Below, in pieces: positions 23,315 to 30,806 of a stretch of DNA of 32,743 nucleotides; the stretch's first letter is position 1, and every line of letters starts with the position of its first letter. Source of the stretch: a virus; IMG/VR virus record IMGVR_UViG_3300009418_005694, positions 1 to 32,743 of that record. One strand, written 5' to 3'. The notes beneath the pieces were generated by a model that had not been told where the DNA came from, ran no database searches, and was given only the letters and a program-made list of their open reading frames with translations. Position numbers and translations under genes: made by a program.

Positions 23315-23414
23315 GGAGTAGAAAGGATTCGAACCTCTGAGGATCGGAGTATTGCGCATGGTCGCACTCCTCACCCTATCCCATATTAGCAATTGGCCAC
23401 TCTGCCACCACTCC
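23315..23414 (-). tRNA. atypical class II tRNA-like element (no assignable anticodon)
   Basis: 100 nt. Acceptor GGAGTGG pairs with CTACTCC (one G-T). The D arm GGCAGAGTGGCCAATTGC and the T arm AGAGG TTCGAAT CCTTT are normal and of Ser type. The 50 nt between them do not fold into a 5-bp, 7-nt anticodon arm. They instead allow GGAT/ATCC, GGAG/CTCC and TGCG/CGCA stems with a terminal ACCATG hexaloop. No CCA is encoded. It could be a degraded tRNA-Ser or a tRNA-like RNA. A TTGCTAA string, the usual Ser-GCU anticodon loop, is present but lacks a clean stem. Confidence 0.55.
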
Positions 23415-23442
23415 AATATGTCAGTTCTTTTTGTTCAATGGG

Positions 23443-23640
23443 TTAAAAAATCACAAAAAATACTATCATCCACACTATAACGAACAATAGAAAAAAGAAC
23501 ATTATTGGTATTATCGCTCCGATTCCAGATAAATAACCACCGCTATCATTTGTTTCGTACTTGCCCCAGAAGTAAAATATTATCAGTCCAATAACAAATA
23601 CTATCCATTGAGTCCAAATTTTATCAATCACTATTTCCAT
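23443..23640 (-). CDS. two-pass membrane protein
   Basis: 65 residues. Hydrophobic segments at about 8-25 (IWTQWIVFVIGLIIFYFW) and 43-65 (IPIMFFFLLFVIVWMIVFFVIF), joined by a polar loop GKYETNDSGGYLSG. The gene is separated from the tRNA-like element by 28 bases. No function can be assigned. Confidence 0.6.
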   Translation of the reverse strand: MEIVIDKIWTQWIVFVIGLIIFYFWGKYETNDSGGYLSGIGAIIPIMFFFLLFVIVWMIVFFVIF

Positions 23641-23646
23641 ATCTAT

Positions 23647-23871
23647 CTATTTTAATGGTTTGACCTGTTGGGTTAATATTTCAAATTCATTTATAACATC
23701 TTCATGCCTTCTATTTAAATCAAGCATACCACCTTTCACAAGGGTTGTATTTATTTTATCCCCTTTGCTGTTGAAAAGGTCTGCCCGTATAGTTCTTGTA
23801 CTATGAATGTCGCTTCTGTAAACAAAGTAATGATTACCAGACCCTAAATAGTATTTATATCCTAAAGTCAT
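23647..23871 (-). CDS. hypothetical small protein
   Basis: 74 residues from the ATG at 23871 (MTLGYKYYLGSGNHYFVYRS...). A start at 23925 would overlap the preceding gene by 44 bases. It has several short strands (NHYFVYRSDIHSTRTIRADLF) and a C-terminal helix (RHEDVINEFEILTQQVKPLK). The ATG is 10 bases behind the 17-nt repeat at 23882-23898. No family is recognised. Confidence 0.52.
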   Translation of the reverse strand: MTLGYKYYLGSGNHYFVYRSDIHSTRTIRADLFNSKGDKINTTLVKGGMLDLNRRHEDVINEFEILTQQVKPLK

Positions 23872-23881
23872 ATCTCTTATC

Positions 23882-23898
23882 TTAATCCCTTTGGTTAT
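23882..23898 (-). repeat. 17-nt direct repeat ATAACCAAAGGGATTAA, copy 1
   Basis: It forms the last codons and stop of the 63-residue gene and precedes the next ATG by 10 bases. An identical copy is at 24089-24105. Confidence 0.6.
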
Positions 23899-24073
23899 CT
23901 CTGTATTTAATAAAGCTATCAGCAATCTTAAATGCCTTATTGATATTTTTTTGATTGGCTACTTCCTGTGATATTTTACCCGAATCAACTAATTGAGAAA
24001 TATATTTGTAACGTTCAGGGTTTTGAAGCAATGCAATTAAAATTCTTTCAGCTATTATGTCTCTTTCTTCCAT
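23882..24073 (-). CDS. hypothetical small helical protein
   Basis: 63 residues: MEERDIIAERILIALLQNP, then ERYKYISQLVDSGKISQEVA and NINKAFKIADSFIKYRDNQRD. It is almost entirely helical and amphipathic. Its final codons lie within the 17-nt repeat also found just upstream of its own start. Function unknown. Confidence 0.55.
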   Translation of the reverse strand: MEERDIIAERILIALLQNPERYKYISQLVDSGKISQEVANQKNINKAFKIADSFIKYRDNQRD

Positions 24074-24088
24074 ATTTTAAATTTTTTA

Positions 24089-24105
24089 TTAATCCCTTTG
24101 GTTAT
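24089..24105 (-). repeat. 17-nt direct repeat ATAACCAAAGGGATTAA, copy 2
   Basis: Identical to 23882-23898. It is non-coding here and lies 15 bases before the ATG at 24073. Confidence 0.6.
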
Positions 24106-24117
24106 GTTGGGGGTTGG

Positions 24118-24417
24118 TTAAACATTTTCTAAGATTGTTGTTCTTACGTAATTAGCTCCCTTTCTAAAATAGACTTGTGATAATATTTCAGAACCTTCTG
24201 TTTTTGAAGACTGTAAAATAGATTCCATGTTTATTTGATTTTCGTCTGGAATGTTATGGATTACACTCGTCCAATCAGATGATAATGTTTTAATGGCTTT
24301 TTTTATTTGGCTTATGCTTTCATCTAAATCATTTCCTACTTGTCTATTAGACTCGTTTTGAACACGATTATTTAACCTATCAAGTTCTTTTTGTAAAATG
24401 TTAATTGCTCTTTCCAT
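24118..24417 (-). CDS. hypothetical coiled-coil protein
   Basis: 99 residues. Residues 1-50 are a heptad-type coiled coil (MERAINILQKELDRLNNRV then DLDESISQIKKAIKTLSSDW). The C-terminal half is mixed, with GSEILSQVYFRKGANYVRTT. The gene starts in the 45-nt leader shared with the spanin gene, which suggests shared control. No family is recognised. Confidence 0.56.
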   Translation of the reverse strand: MERAINILQKELDRLNNRVQNESNRQVGNDLDESISQIKKAIKTLSSDWTSVIHNIPDENQINMESILQSSKTEGSEILSQVYFRKGANYVRTTILENV

Positions 24418-24459
24418 ATCTAAAATGTTTTGTTCCTCTATACTTGGAGAGGGGGTTAA
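24415..24459 (-). repeat. 45-nt duplicated leader, copy 2
   Basis: It matches 2469-2513 at 43 of 45 positions and ends in the start codon of the 99-residue gene. It follows the stem structure 24463-24531. Confidence 0.75.
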
Positions 24460-24462
24460 TTA

Positions 24463-24531
24463 AGGGCAGCGGTATCACCGTTCAAGCGATTCTACAACTG
24501 ATTAATATTGATTTTGGCAATCCGCCGCCCT
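24463..24531 (-). ncRNA. long stem RNA structure between genes
   Basis: On the transcript, AGGGCGGCGG (24531-24522) pairs with CCGCUGCCCU (24472-24463) over 10 bp with one G-U. After one bulged A the helix continues as AUUGCC / GGUGAU (6 bp, two wobbles). The loop is 36 nt. The stem begins 2 bases behind the stop codon at 24534 and has no T-tract, so it is not a normal terminator. It may protect or process the mRNA or control the downstream leader. Confidence 0.5.
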
Positions 24532-24533
24532 GG

Positions 24534-24836
24534 TTAATCTTTAAAAGGATATCGCGCTATGTACAGCATCTTATTGTCCAGGTATTCCTTTATTTCCTCT
24601 ACATCGGTAGTTTCTGAAATAATATGCGGAGTAGGTTCCACTATTCCCTTGGTCTCACTATACAGCCAAAAGATCATTCCCTTTCGAAGTTTTTTTATAG
24701 GAACGGTAAAATGGCCGGTCTGCCGGTATCCGACCGTTTCTTTAAGGTCATCAGGATGGGCGATGACTACATCAATGGTTACCTCCCTAAATTTCTTTGA
24801 CACCTCTCTTGGTGCGTATGCTGTAGCTGTGCTCAT
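24534..24836 (-). CDS. hypothetical small protein
   Basis: 100 residues: MSTATAYAPREVSKKFREVT, then beta sequence with VVIAHPDDLKETVGYRQTGHFTVPIKKLRKGMIFWLYSETKGIV and an acidic C-terminal helix (TDVEEIKEYLDN in TTDVEEIKEYLDNKML). It begins one base behind the ASCH-like gene's stop, so the two are co-translated. The 'tGhFtVPIKKLRKGmifwl' stretch could be a barrel strand set. No family is recognised. Confidence 0.56.
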   Translation of the reverse strand: MSTATAYAPREVSKKFREVTIDVVIAHPDDLKETVGYRQTGHFTVPIKKLRKGMIFWLYSETKGIVEPTPHIISETTDVEEIKEYLDNKMLYIARYPFKD

Positions 24837-24837
24837 T

Positions 24838-25674
24838 TCATTCTATTGTTATGAAGTTTTCAGGCTTTTCAGTGATTTCAAAATCGTAGACCCAAACCCA
24901 TGGATTATAATCAAGTGACTCTTTTCCGTTGATTGATTCCCACAGGGTAAAAAACGATTTTCGGAACTGGTCACCTGTGTCGGCACAAAATCCCGGTCTA
25001 AAACCGGATTTATGGGGTTTGCATGTATAGTCTATTGTGCAAAAGTATGGAGGTGAACCATATGGTTTGGTTTCAATTCCTTCTGCCTTGGCATCCTCTT
25101 CTGAAATATCCTTCAGCCTTTCCACACGGACATTGGTCACTTTCAAGAACAACCTGCATACTTCTTTGGGCATATGGATGGATGGTTTCCAACTTAAAGG
25201 AGATCGTCCTGGCTCCCATTTGTAATACACACGCTCTTCCTCTTCGTTGATTTCAGAAGGTTCAATACCCTTTTCTTGTAGCTCTTCAAACCATTTTACA
25301 TGTAAATCTTCAAACTTTTGCATGTCATCAAAATGGCACCAAGGAGTATTTACCAATTCCGGTGAGGCCTTATAGTCAAATGCGGCCTTGTGTTCGTCAT
25401 CTTTCCATGCACCAGGTTTCCAAGTTTCCCTAACCCACATAATATCACTAGGATTAGCTTTGGGCTTGACCTCGCCATTTTTAACGGAATTCTCAATCCA
25501 GAAGATTTGTTTTCCATTTTTGTCATACATTGATAAATTCGGTGATTGGTTTCGGCAATCCTCTATCCAAATATCTGTTGGCTGTGGTTTGATGATTCTC
25601 CTGGTCTGGGTCTTCCTGCCATCTAGGATAGCCTTGACCATATCTGTGCTAAACAATATTGGCCTAGTCTTCAT
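24838..25674 (-). CDS. ASCH/PUA-like phage protein
   Basis: 278 residues. The N-terminus KTRPILFSTDMVKAILDGRK followed by TQTRRIIKPQP is characteristic of a phage family related to ASCH domains (often mislabelled 'morphogenetic protein'). Other conserved pieces are DIMWVRETWKP, a YKW...PGRSPLSWKPSIHMPKEVCR block, LKVTNVRVERLKDISEEDAKAEGI, and the C-terminal FFTLWESINGKES...NPWVWVYDFEI. ASCH/PUA-like domains bind RNA or modified nucleobases; a catalytic role is known for YqfB (N4-acetylcytidine amidohydrolase). The substrate here is unknown. It overlaps the 98-residue gene by 11 bases and lies near a DndC-like and a Dam gene, so a link to nucleic-acid modification is possible. Confidence 0.68.
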   Translation of the reverse strand: MKTRPILFSTDMVKAILDGRKTQTRRIIKPQPTDIWIEDCRNQSPNLSMYDKNGKQIFWIENSVKNGEVKPKANPSDIMWVRETWKPGAWKDDEHKAAFDYKASPELVNTPWCHFDDMQKFEDLHVKWFEELQEKGIEPSEINEEEERVYYKWEPGRSPLSWKPSIHMPKEVCRLFLKVTNVRVERLKDISEEDAKAEGIETKPYGSPPYFCTIDYTCKPHKSGFRPGFCADTGDQFRKSFFTLWESINGKESLDYNPWVWVYDFEITEKPENFITIE

Positions 25675-25960
25675 TGGTTTTCTGATTTTCTGGTTGTTCT
25701 ACTATTAACCTAAGTTCTACACCTTCCACGGCCGATATCGAATTCTTTACAGCCTCGATTACATCGGCATCAATGGTCGGAGGATTTACCATGTCCTCAT
25801 TGACCGTAATCTTTCCGGAAATCACCGGTCTTTTAAAAAGTGAGTCTGGGAGATCCAGTTCCATTGCGATTGCAATTTCATCCACATAAAGGGAAACCCT
25901 TGACTTGGAAGCCCTGACCTTCCCTTTACTGTTTACGTTTAAATAAAATTTAGTTTTCAT
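25664..25960 (-). CDS. hypothetical protein
   Basis: 98 residues: a beta-rich N-terminus (MKTKFYLNVNSKGKVRASKS then RVSLYVDEIAIAMELDLPDSLF), ITVNEDMVNPPTIDADVIEAV, and a C-terminal acidic tail. Its ATG is directly behind the ACCACTTCAA leader also seen before 32431. Hypothetical; many phages carry a protein of this type next to ASCH genes. Confidence 0.6.
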   Translation of the reverse strand: MKTKFYLNVNSKGKVRASKSRVSLYVDEIAIAMELDLPDSLFKRPVISGKITVNEDMVNPPTIDADVIEAVKNSISAVEGVELRLIVEQPENQKTNED

Positions 25961-25984
25961 ATTGAAGTGGTATTAATTTTGGTT

Positions 25985-26125
25985 TTATAATTCCCCTAAT
26001 TCCTCTCGCACAATCTTAAATGAGTTGGTCCACAGGTCATATCTTTCATAGGGGAATTTGATTCTTATCTTGTTTCCGAAAATCCATTGGATTATGTGGT
26101 CTTTATATGTGTGAGGACTTCCCAT
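25985..26125 (-). CDS. 46-residue hypothetical peptide
   Basis: The frame is MGSPHTYKDHIIQWIFGNKI then RIKFPYERYDLWTNSFKIVR and EELGEL. The ATG overlaps the stop of the DndC-like gene as TAATG, and the stop leaves 24 bases before the next gene. The overlap and the ordinary residue composition support translation. Function unknown. Confidence 0.6.
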   Translation of the reverse strand: MGSPHTYKDHIIQWIFGNKIRIKFPYERYDLWTNSFKIVREELGEL

Positions 26126-27321
26126 TAGTAGAACAGTCTTTTCATTACGCTTCCATCACTGTACATCTTATCCAAAGGAACCGATGCCAATGGCTCATCT
26201 CCATCCCAACCATTTGGAAAAACTTTATTTTCAATCATAGTATTGATGGCTTTCAATTCATCATCATTGATCAGAATAATCTCAGGCCGTTCCTGTTCCC
26301 TAGCCTTAATGTTTATCTCATTCTGAATTTCTAATATCTCCTGGAGAAATTGTCTTCTTGCAGCCAAACTCAAAGGCCCCATTCGCTGTTGGTTCTTGGC
26401 CAGCTTACCATCTTTCCGCTTTTGTCCTCCTGGCTTTCTAAGCCTGTACTGTGGTTTTCTCATTTCGGTATAAATGGGCTTTAATTTTTTTAGAGGGGTC
26501 AAATAATTCCACCTAGGTATTTTTATGACATTATCAAGTGCCTTATCCTTTGATGCCAATGGGCATCCAATGCATCCTGTTCTTGCGTTCAGCTCTTCGG
26601 CTTCATCCCCTCCATAGGCATCGGCCAATATTTGAGTGTCCCATCCTCCGTACTTTTCCATGGGAGCGAATATTTTTAACCAATCCCACACATTGCATAC
26701 CCTCCAATGCAGTATTGGAGCTAATGTTGAGCATAAATCGTTCTTCAATCCCTCCTGGTACCATCCTTGACCACATTCTGCACCATCCTTTGAGCAGCTT
26801 ACATTTATTCTTTGGTCACGGATTGAACTCTCCCCAAGCCTTACACCTGTAAGCATCAATATTTTTTCATCTGATTTGAATAAATGAGACTTTAAAGCTG
26901 CTTCCATCGGCTCAACCTTGATTTGTCCGGTACACCATCTGAATCGGTTTGATGGTGGGGGTACTCCCCTACCAAGTATGTAAACCAAGAACCTATCATC
27001 AACAGGAGCTGTTACAATTTTGACTTCAACGCCCCTAGCTTCCAATTGCTCGGTTATCACTTTTGATGATGCCCATAATGGTGGTAGTTCCATTCGTGTA
27101 TCGGCCGCAAAAATTGTGAAGGTATCAGGCTTTGGAATCTGCCCAGTACAAATCAATTGGGTAATCAGGGTCACAACCGTAGTACTATCCTTTCCCCAAC
27201 TCCATGCAGCTGCCCAATTTTTATGCTTGGAACCATATTCCTTCATACTAGATATTGTGAGGTCAATGGATTCTGCCACGGTAATCTTTTCAAGTCCGAA
27301 TATGTTAAGTTGTTCTTTCAT
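26125..27321 (-). CDS. DndC/PAPS-reductase-like protein
   Basis: 398 residues. An N-type PP-loop ATP-pyrophosphatase: SWGKDST at residues 41-47, ADTRMELPPLW near 73-83, RFRWCTGQIKVEP with Cys130, and GVRLGESSIRDQR near 159-171. Cys176 and Cys183 lie in SCSKDGAECGQGW. Cys250 and Cys253 are in RTGCIGCPLASKDKALDNVI, matching the C-terminal TGCxxC...DK(S/A)(M/L) region of DndC. DndC acts with partner proteins to install phosphorothioate in DNA. No dndA, dndD or dndE is present, so the phage protein acts alone, uses host partners or has another substrate. The next gene down overlaps by one base. Confidence 0.72.
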   Translation of the reverse strand: MKEQLNIFGLEKITVAESIDLTISSMKEYGSKHKNWAAAWSWGKDSTTVVTLITQLICTGQIPKPDTFTIFAADTRMELPPLWASSKVITEQLEARGVEVKIVTAPVDDRFLVYILGRGVPPPSNRFRWCTGQIKVEPMEAALKSHLFKSDEKILMLTGVRLGESSIRDQRINVSCSKDGAECGQGWYQEGLKNDLCSTLAPILHWRVCNVWDWLKIFAPMEKYGGWDTQILADAYGGDEAEELNARTGCIGCPLASKDKALDNVIKIPRWNYLTPLKKLKPIYTEMRKPQYRLRKPGGQKRKDGKLAKNQQRMGPLSLAARRQFLQEILEIQNEINIKAREQERPEIILINDDELKAINTMIENKVFPNGWDGDEPLASVPLDKMYSDGSVMKRLFY

Positions 27322-27347
27322 GCTGCCGTTTCAAGTGGTTTCAGTTT

Positions 27348-30300
27348 TTAAAATGGTAAATCATCATCTTCTTTGTCTCCTCCTGCCGGAACAGTATTAT
27401 CGTTGGTACTTGAACCAGGGATATCCTCAGTGTTGTCCTTTTCGAGTGAAATCAAGTTCAGTTCCTTCATCATATCATAATCAAAAGCATAGCAGCTCTG
27501 GGTCCCTGCGGAACCGAACCGGGTCCCCTTTACCAATCCGATGAAATAACCGCGGCTCTTAAAATATTGTCTGATTGTGGTCTCACCGATAACATCGACC
27601 CCTTCGCGCTTGGTAACCTCCTTATTGTACCATTGGTAGACCGATTTCAATCTCAGGTAAAGAATCTGGTGACGTTGATCGTTCATGAAGCTTTCCTGTT
27701 GGCGCTTCTCCCCCATTATCTTTATTTCCAGAGGTGACTCAATTTTGAAATCCTGACCTTCTTTTACCTGTCCAGTGTTTTCGTATAGGAATTGGATAAC
27801 GTCCCAGAAAACGGTAAGGCCATTACTGTCAGCTATCTGTTCGCTGTTGTCAACAATTAGTTTTACGCACAGTTTTTTCACCTCCTTTTCATCGAACGGA
27901 AACACCATTTTGTCTTTAAGCAAACGATAGGTAGTGAACAACATGCTCGTGTTGGTGAATATCCTTTCCTGATAATCCTTGCCTTGCATTTCTTCCTTCA
28001 GTATCCTAACCGATTCCGCATGATATTGTGGTAAGTGCTGCTCAAAATAGGTCCGGTGCTCTACCAGCTCCACTATCAGGCTGCTAATGCCCTCGTTCGT
28101 CCAATTGAGCAACTTGGAAAACTCGTTCTTTTGTTCGCTGGAGTAGTTCTGGTTCTGGAACATCAAGCTAACGGTCCTTGTGGCCAATGCGTTCTCCATT
28201 CTCGTGGGCATGAACTGTCCGCAATAATAGATAGCTGAATTTATGCGATCATAGAGGGTTCGTTTGTCACCGGTGTTCATTCCCTTTTCACGGCCGATGC
28301 CGTTCCATGCACCCATCATCCCGGAGAATATCTTCTCATCACATTGTTTGTCCTGGTACTCGTCCAGGAATTGCACAGTATTTACGTTCCGGCTCAATCT
28401 TCTGCTGAACCCTACGTGTGTGGCCTGTGTCAAATCGAGGGCAGGAAGCCTATAATAGAAGAAGTTCTGCAGGATTTTGCCAAAAGCGGATTTTCCGGAG
28501 TCTTTTTCACCGAACCCTCCGAGCAATGGAAAACTATCATAATGTGTGAGGAACAGGTCCCTGAATATGCTGCCAAAGACGAACAGGCAGCCCACTATAC
28601 CCTTTTCCTTGAAAACTTCCAGCATCTGTACCATCCAGTCCATTAGGGTCACTGGGCTTTGCCTATATACAAAGAACCGATCGTTCTCATATTTATCATC
28701 GCCGTCCTGATTGTCCTTGTGCATCACGGAAAATGCGGGGGAATAATAATAATCGACGTTCTGGTTATATTCCTTTTTCTCGTTGTCTATACCAGGTAAA
28801 TGGATGATACCATATTTGTTCACCCCACGGAACTTCCCGTTCCAGTAGACACCATCGGCAAAGGCAAAGAAACCTTTTGTGTTCCACCCCATGGTAATGA
28901 GCTCAAGCGCGGGTTCAAAGGCCCTATTGAAACGGATAACGAAACGGTCAAAATGCTCGCTCCTCATACCATTATGGGTATAAAAGGCAAAACCACTATA
29001 ATGGAAAAGGTATTTCCTGAACTCATTGAAACTGGCCAACATATCAGAATCAAAATCGATCATTATTTTTTGCCCAGCTGTGTTGATGAGTTCGCACAGC
29101 CTTTTGTTTTCCTTATCGCCCAGAATATGGAACAAGGGTATCAATTTAAAGTCGGTGCCCTGGAAAAAACCTCCGTTGGAACGTTCGAACCAAAATGTGT
29201 TTTTTATGGATACAAACCCGTGTTCGAGATATTCGTTCATGTCCGCACCCTCAGGCAATTTGAGGTTGGCTGGTACGGCACCCTTTTTCTCCTCTACCTT
29301 TTTGGTCTCGGCCACCTCCAGTTCCCCTATCTGTGATTTGAACCTTGACACCGGTATGTTCATCAACTTGGATACCTGCTTTAGGTATACGTCCCTTTTC
29401 ACCTCGTTCTTGATATAGAAAAGGGTTTGGCAGACATTGGTAAAGGCTATCTCTTTTTTGTGGGGGTCAATCTTAGTGACCCCTTTTAAAAATTCTTTTT
29501 CATCCTTCTTGAACTGCGCTATCTCTGCTCTATAATCCGCATTTGACTTCTTGGCCGCCTTTAGTTCGCCGCCCTGAAGCTCGGAAAGTGATTCCTCGGA
29601 ATGCATCTCGGCCTGAACCGCACGGATATCCTCCAAGGTTGCTTCCTTAATGGCCAAGATATCGGCTTCGTAACGGTCGCGGACCATATCATACTGATCA
29701 ACTTTCCAATAAATGGCATCCTTTTTATTATCCGATATCCACTCGGAAATATTCCCATCGCACTCACGGGAAAATGAATCCGGGTCTTCACCATCCGGAA
29801 GGATGCATACGGAAACCTGTAGGCCATGGGAAAGGCAGATATCTATATCCTTGATAGTGGCCTTTTGCCCTGCGCTGTCCCCATCCCTTAGGATAATGAC
29901 CTCCTGTGCATATTTGGCCAGAAGCGATGCGTGTGCATCCGTTAATGCAGTTCCACAGCTGGCCACGGCATTCGAACATTCATTTTCATGGAGCGCGATA
30001 ACATCCGTGTACCCTTCGGTGAGAATCGCGGTACCTGTTTTGGATATTTCCTTTTTGGCCTGAAATAGACCATAGAGCACCTTGCTCTTGTTATACACCA
30101 GGCTTTCTTTGCTGTTCAGGTACTTGGCAAACTGTTGGTCATCTTCATCATTGCTACGCCTTCCCCCAAAACCGACAACGGCCCCCTTATGGTTATGGAT
30201 GGGGAACATCAAACGGTTTTTGAACTTATCGTAACTATGGCTGTTTTTGGTATCACTTAGGCCCAAATCCTTGGCCACTCCCAACTGGCCTTTTTCCGCC

Positions 30301-30806
30301 ACCCATTTGGTAACCTCGTTCTCGGTAGGTGCATAACCGACCATGAACGATATCAGGACCTCGTCGCCGAATTGTCTCGATGCAATCATTTTGACCGCCC
30401 AATGGTCCTCGGGCAATCTTTTTCTGGTGGCTACGAACTTATTGGCCACGGTATCCAGAAGCGCGTACATCTCCGTTTTCTCATCAAGGATGCGCTGCTG
30501 TTCCGGGGTAACTTCCTCCTTCTCCAGATAAATGTTATGGATACCGGCAATGACCTCGATGGCCTCTACAAAACCAAGGCCTTTGTGCTTCATCACGAAC
30601 GATATCCCGTCACCACCTACCCCAGAGGAAAAACACTTGAACATTTGCTTGGACGGTGACACCACAAAACTTGGTGTTTTCTCGTCCGTAAAAGGCGAAC
30701 AGCACTTATAATTGGAACCTTCCCTTTTCAGTTCAACAAAGTTTCCGATGGTCTTAATTATGTCCGATTCGCGTATGCGGTCTATCAATGTCTGGGAGTA
30801 TTTCAT
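27348..30806 (-). CDS. DnaG-type primase fused to SF3-like helicase
   Basis: 1152 residues. The N-terminus is DnaG-like. The CHC2 finger region (residues 33-75) aligns with DnaG but three of the four zinc ligands are replaced: Cys40 by Ser36, His43 by Thr40, Cys64 by Ser61; only Cys58 remains. The TOPRIM domain is intact, with Glu264 in LTEGYTDV and Asp308/Asp310 in LRDGDSAG. A charged linker with coiled coil follows (about 380-510). The C-terminal half is a P-loop ATPase: Walker A GEKDSGKS (766-773) and Walker B VQFLDEYQD (811-819). It likely unwinds DNA and primes the lagging strand. It starts by ATGA overlap with the Dam gene and has an acidic C-terminal tail ending DDDLPF. Confidence 0.85.
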   Translation of the reverse strand: MKYSQTLIDRIRESDIIKTIGNFVELKREGSNYKCCSPFTDEKTPSFVVSPSKQMFKCFSSGVGGDGISFVMKHKGLGFVEAIEVIAGIHNIYLEKEEVTPEQQRILDEKTEMYALLDTVANKFVATRKRLPEDHWAVKMIASRQFGDEVLISFMVGYAPTENEVTKWVAEKGQLGVAKDLGLSDTKNSHSYDKFKNRLMFPIHNHKGAVVGFGGRRSNDEDDQQFAKYLNSKESLVYNKSKVLYGLFQAKKEISKTGTAILTEGYTDVIALHENECSNAVASCGTALTDAHASLLAKYAQEVIILRDGDSAGQKATIKDIDICLSHGLQVSVCILPDGEDPDSFSRECDGNISEWISDNKKDAIYWKVDQYDMVRDRYEADILAIKEATLEDIRAVQAEMHSEESLSELQGGELKAAKKSNADYRAEIAQFKKDEKEFLKGVTKIDPHKKEIAFTNVCQTLFYIKNEVKRDVYLKQVSKLMNIPVSRFKSQIGELEVAETKKVEEKKGAVPANLKLPEGADMNEYLEHGFVSIKNTFWFERSNGGFFQGTDFKLIPLFHILGDKENKRLCELINTAGQKIMIDFDSDMLASFNEFRKYLFHYSGFAFYTHNGMRSEHFDRFVIRFNRAFEPALELITMGWNTKGFFAFADGVYWNGKFRGVNKYGIIHLPGIDNEKKEYNQNVDYYYSPAFSVMHKDNQDGDDKYENDRFFVYRQSPVTLMDWMVQMLEVFKEKGIVGCLFVFGSIFRDLFLTHYDSFPLLGGFGEKDSGKSAFGKILQNFFYYRLPALDLTQATHVGFSRRLSRNVNTVQFLDEYQDKQCDEKIFSGMMGAWNGIGREKGMNTGDKRTLYDRINSAIYYCGQFMPTRMENALATRTVSLMFQNQNYSSEQKNEFSKLLNWTNEGISSLIVELVEHRTYFEQHLPQYHAESVRILKEEMQGKDYQERIFTNTSMLFTTYRLLKDKMVFPFDEKEVKKLCVKLIVDNSEQIADSNGLTVFWDVIQFLYENTGQVKEGQDFKIESPLEIKIMGEKRQQESFMNDQRHQILYLRLKSVYQWYNKEVTKREGVDVIGETTIRQYFKSRGYFIGLVKGTRFGSAGTQSCYAFDYDMMKELNLISLEKDNTEDIPGSSTNDNTVPAGGDKEDDDLPF

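Noticed and set aside
26125-27321. Complete dnd phosphorothioation operon
   Set aside because: Only the DndC-like gene is present. Neighbours do not resemble DndA, DndB, DndD or DndE.
28800-29336. Plus-strand reading frame of 178 codons inside the primase gene
   Set aside because: The minus strand carries the continuous 1152-residue primase-helicase. The plus frame has no family features.
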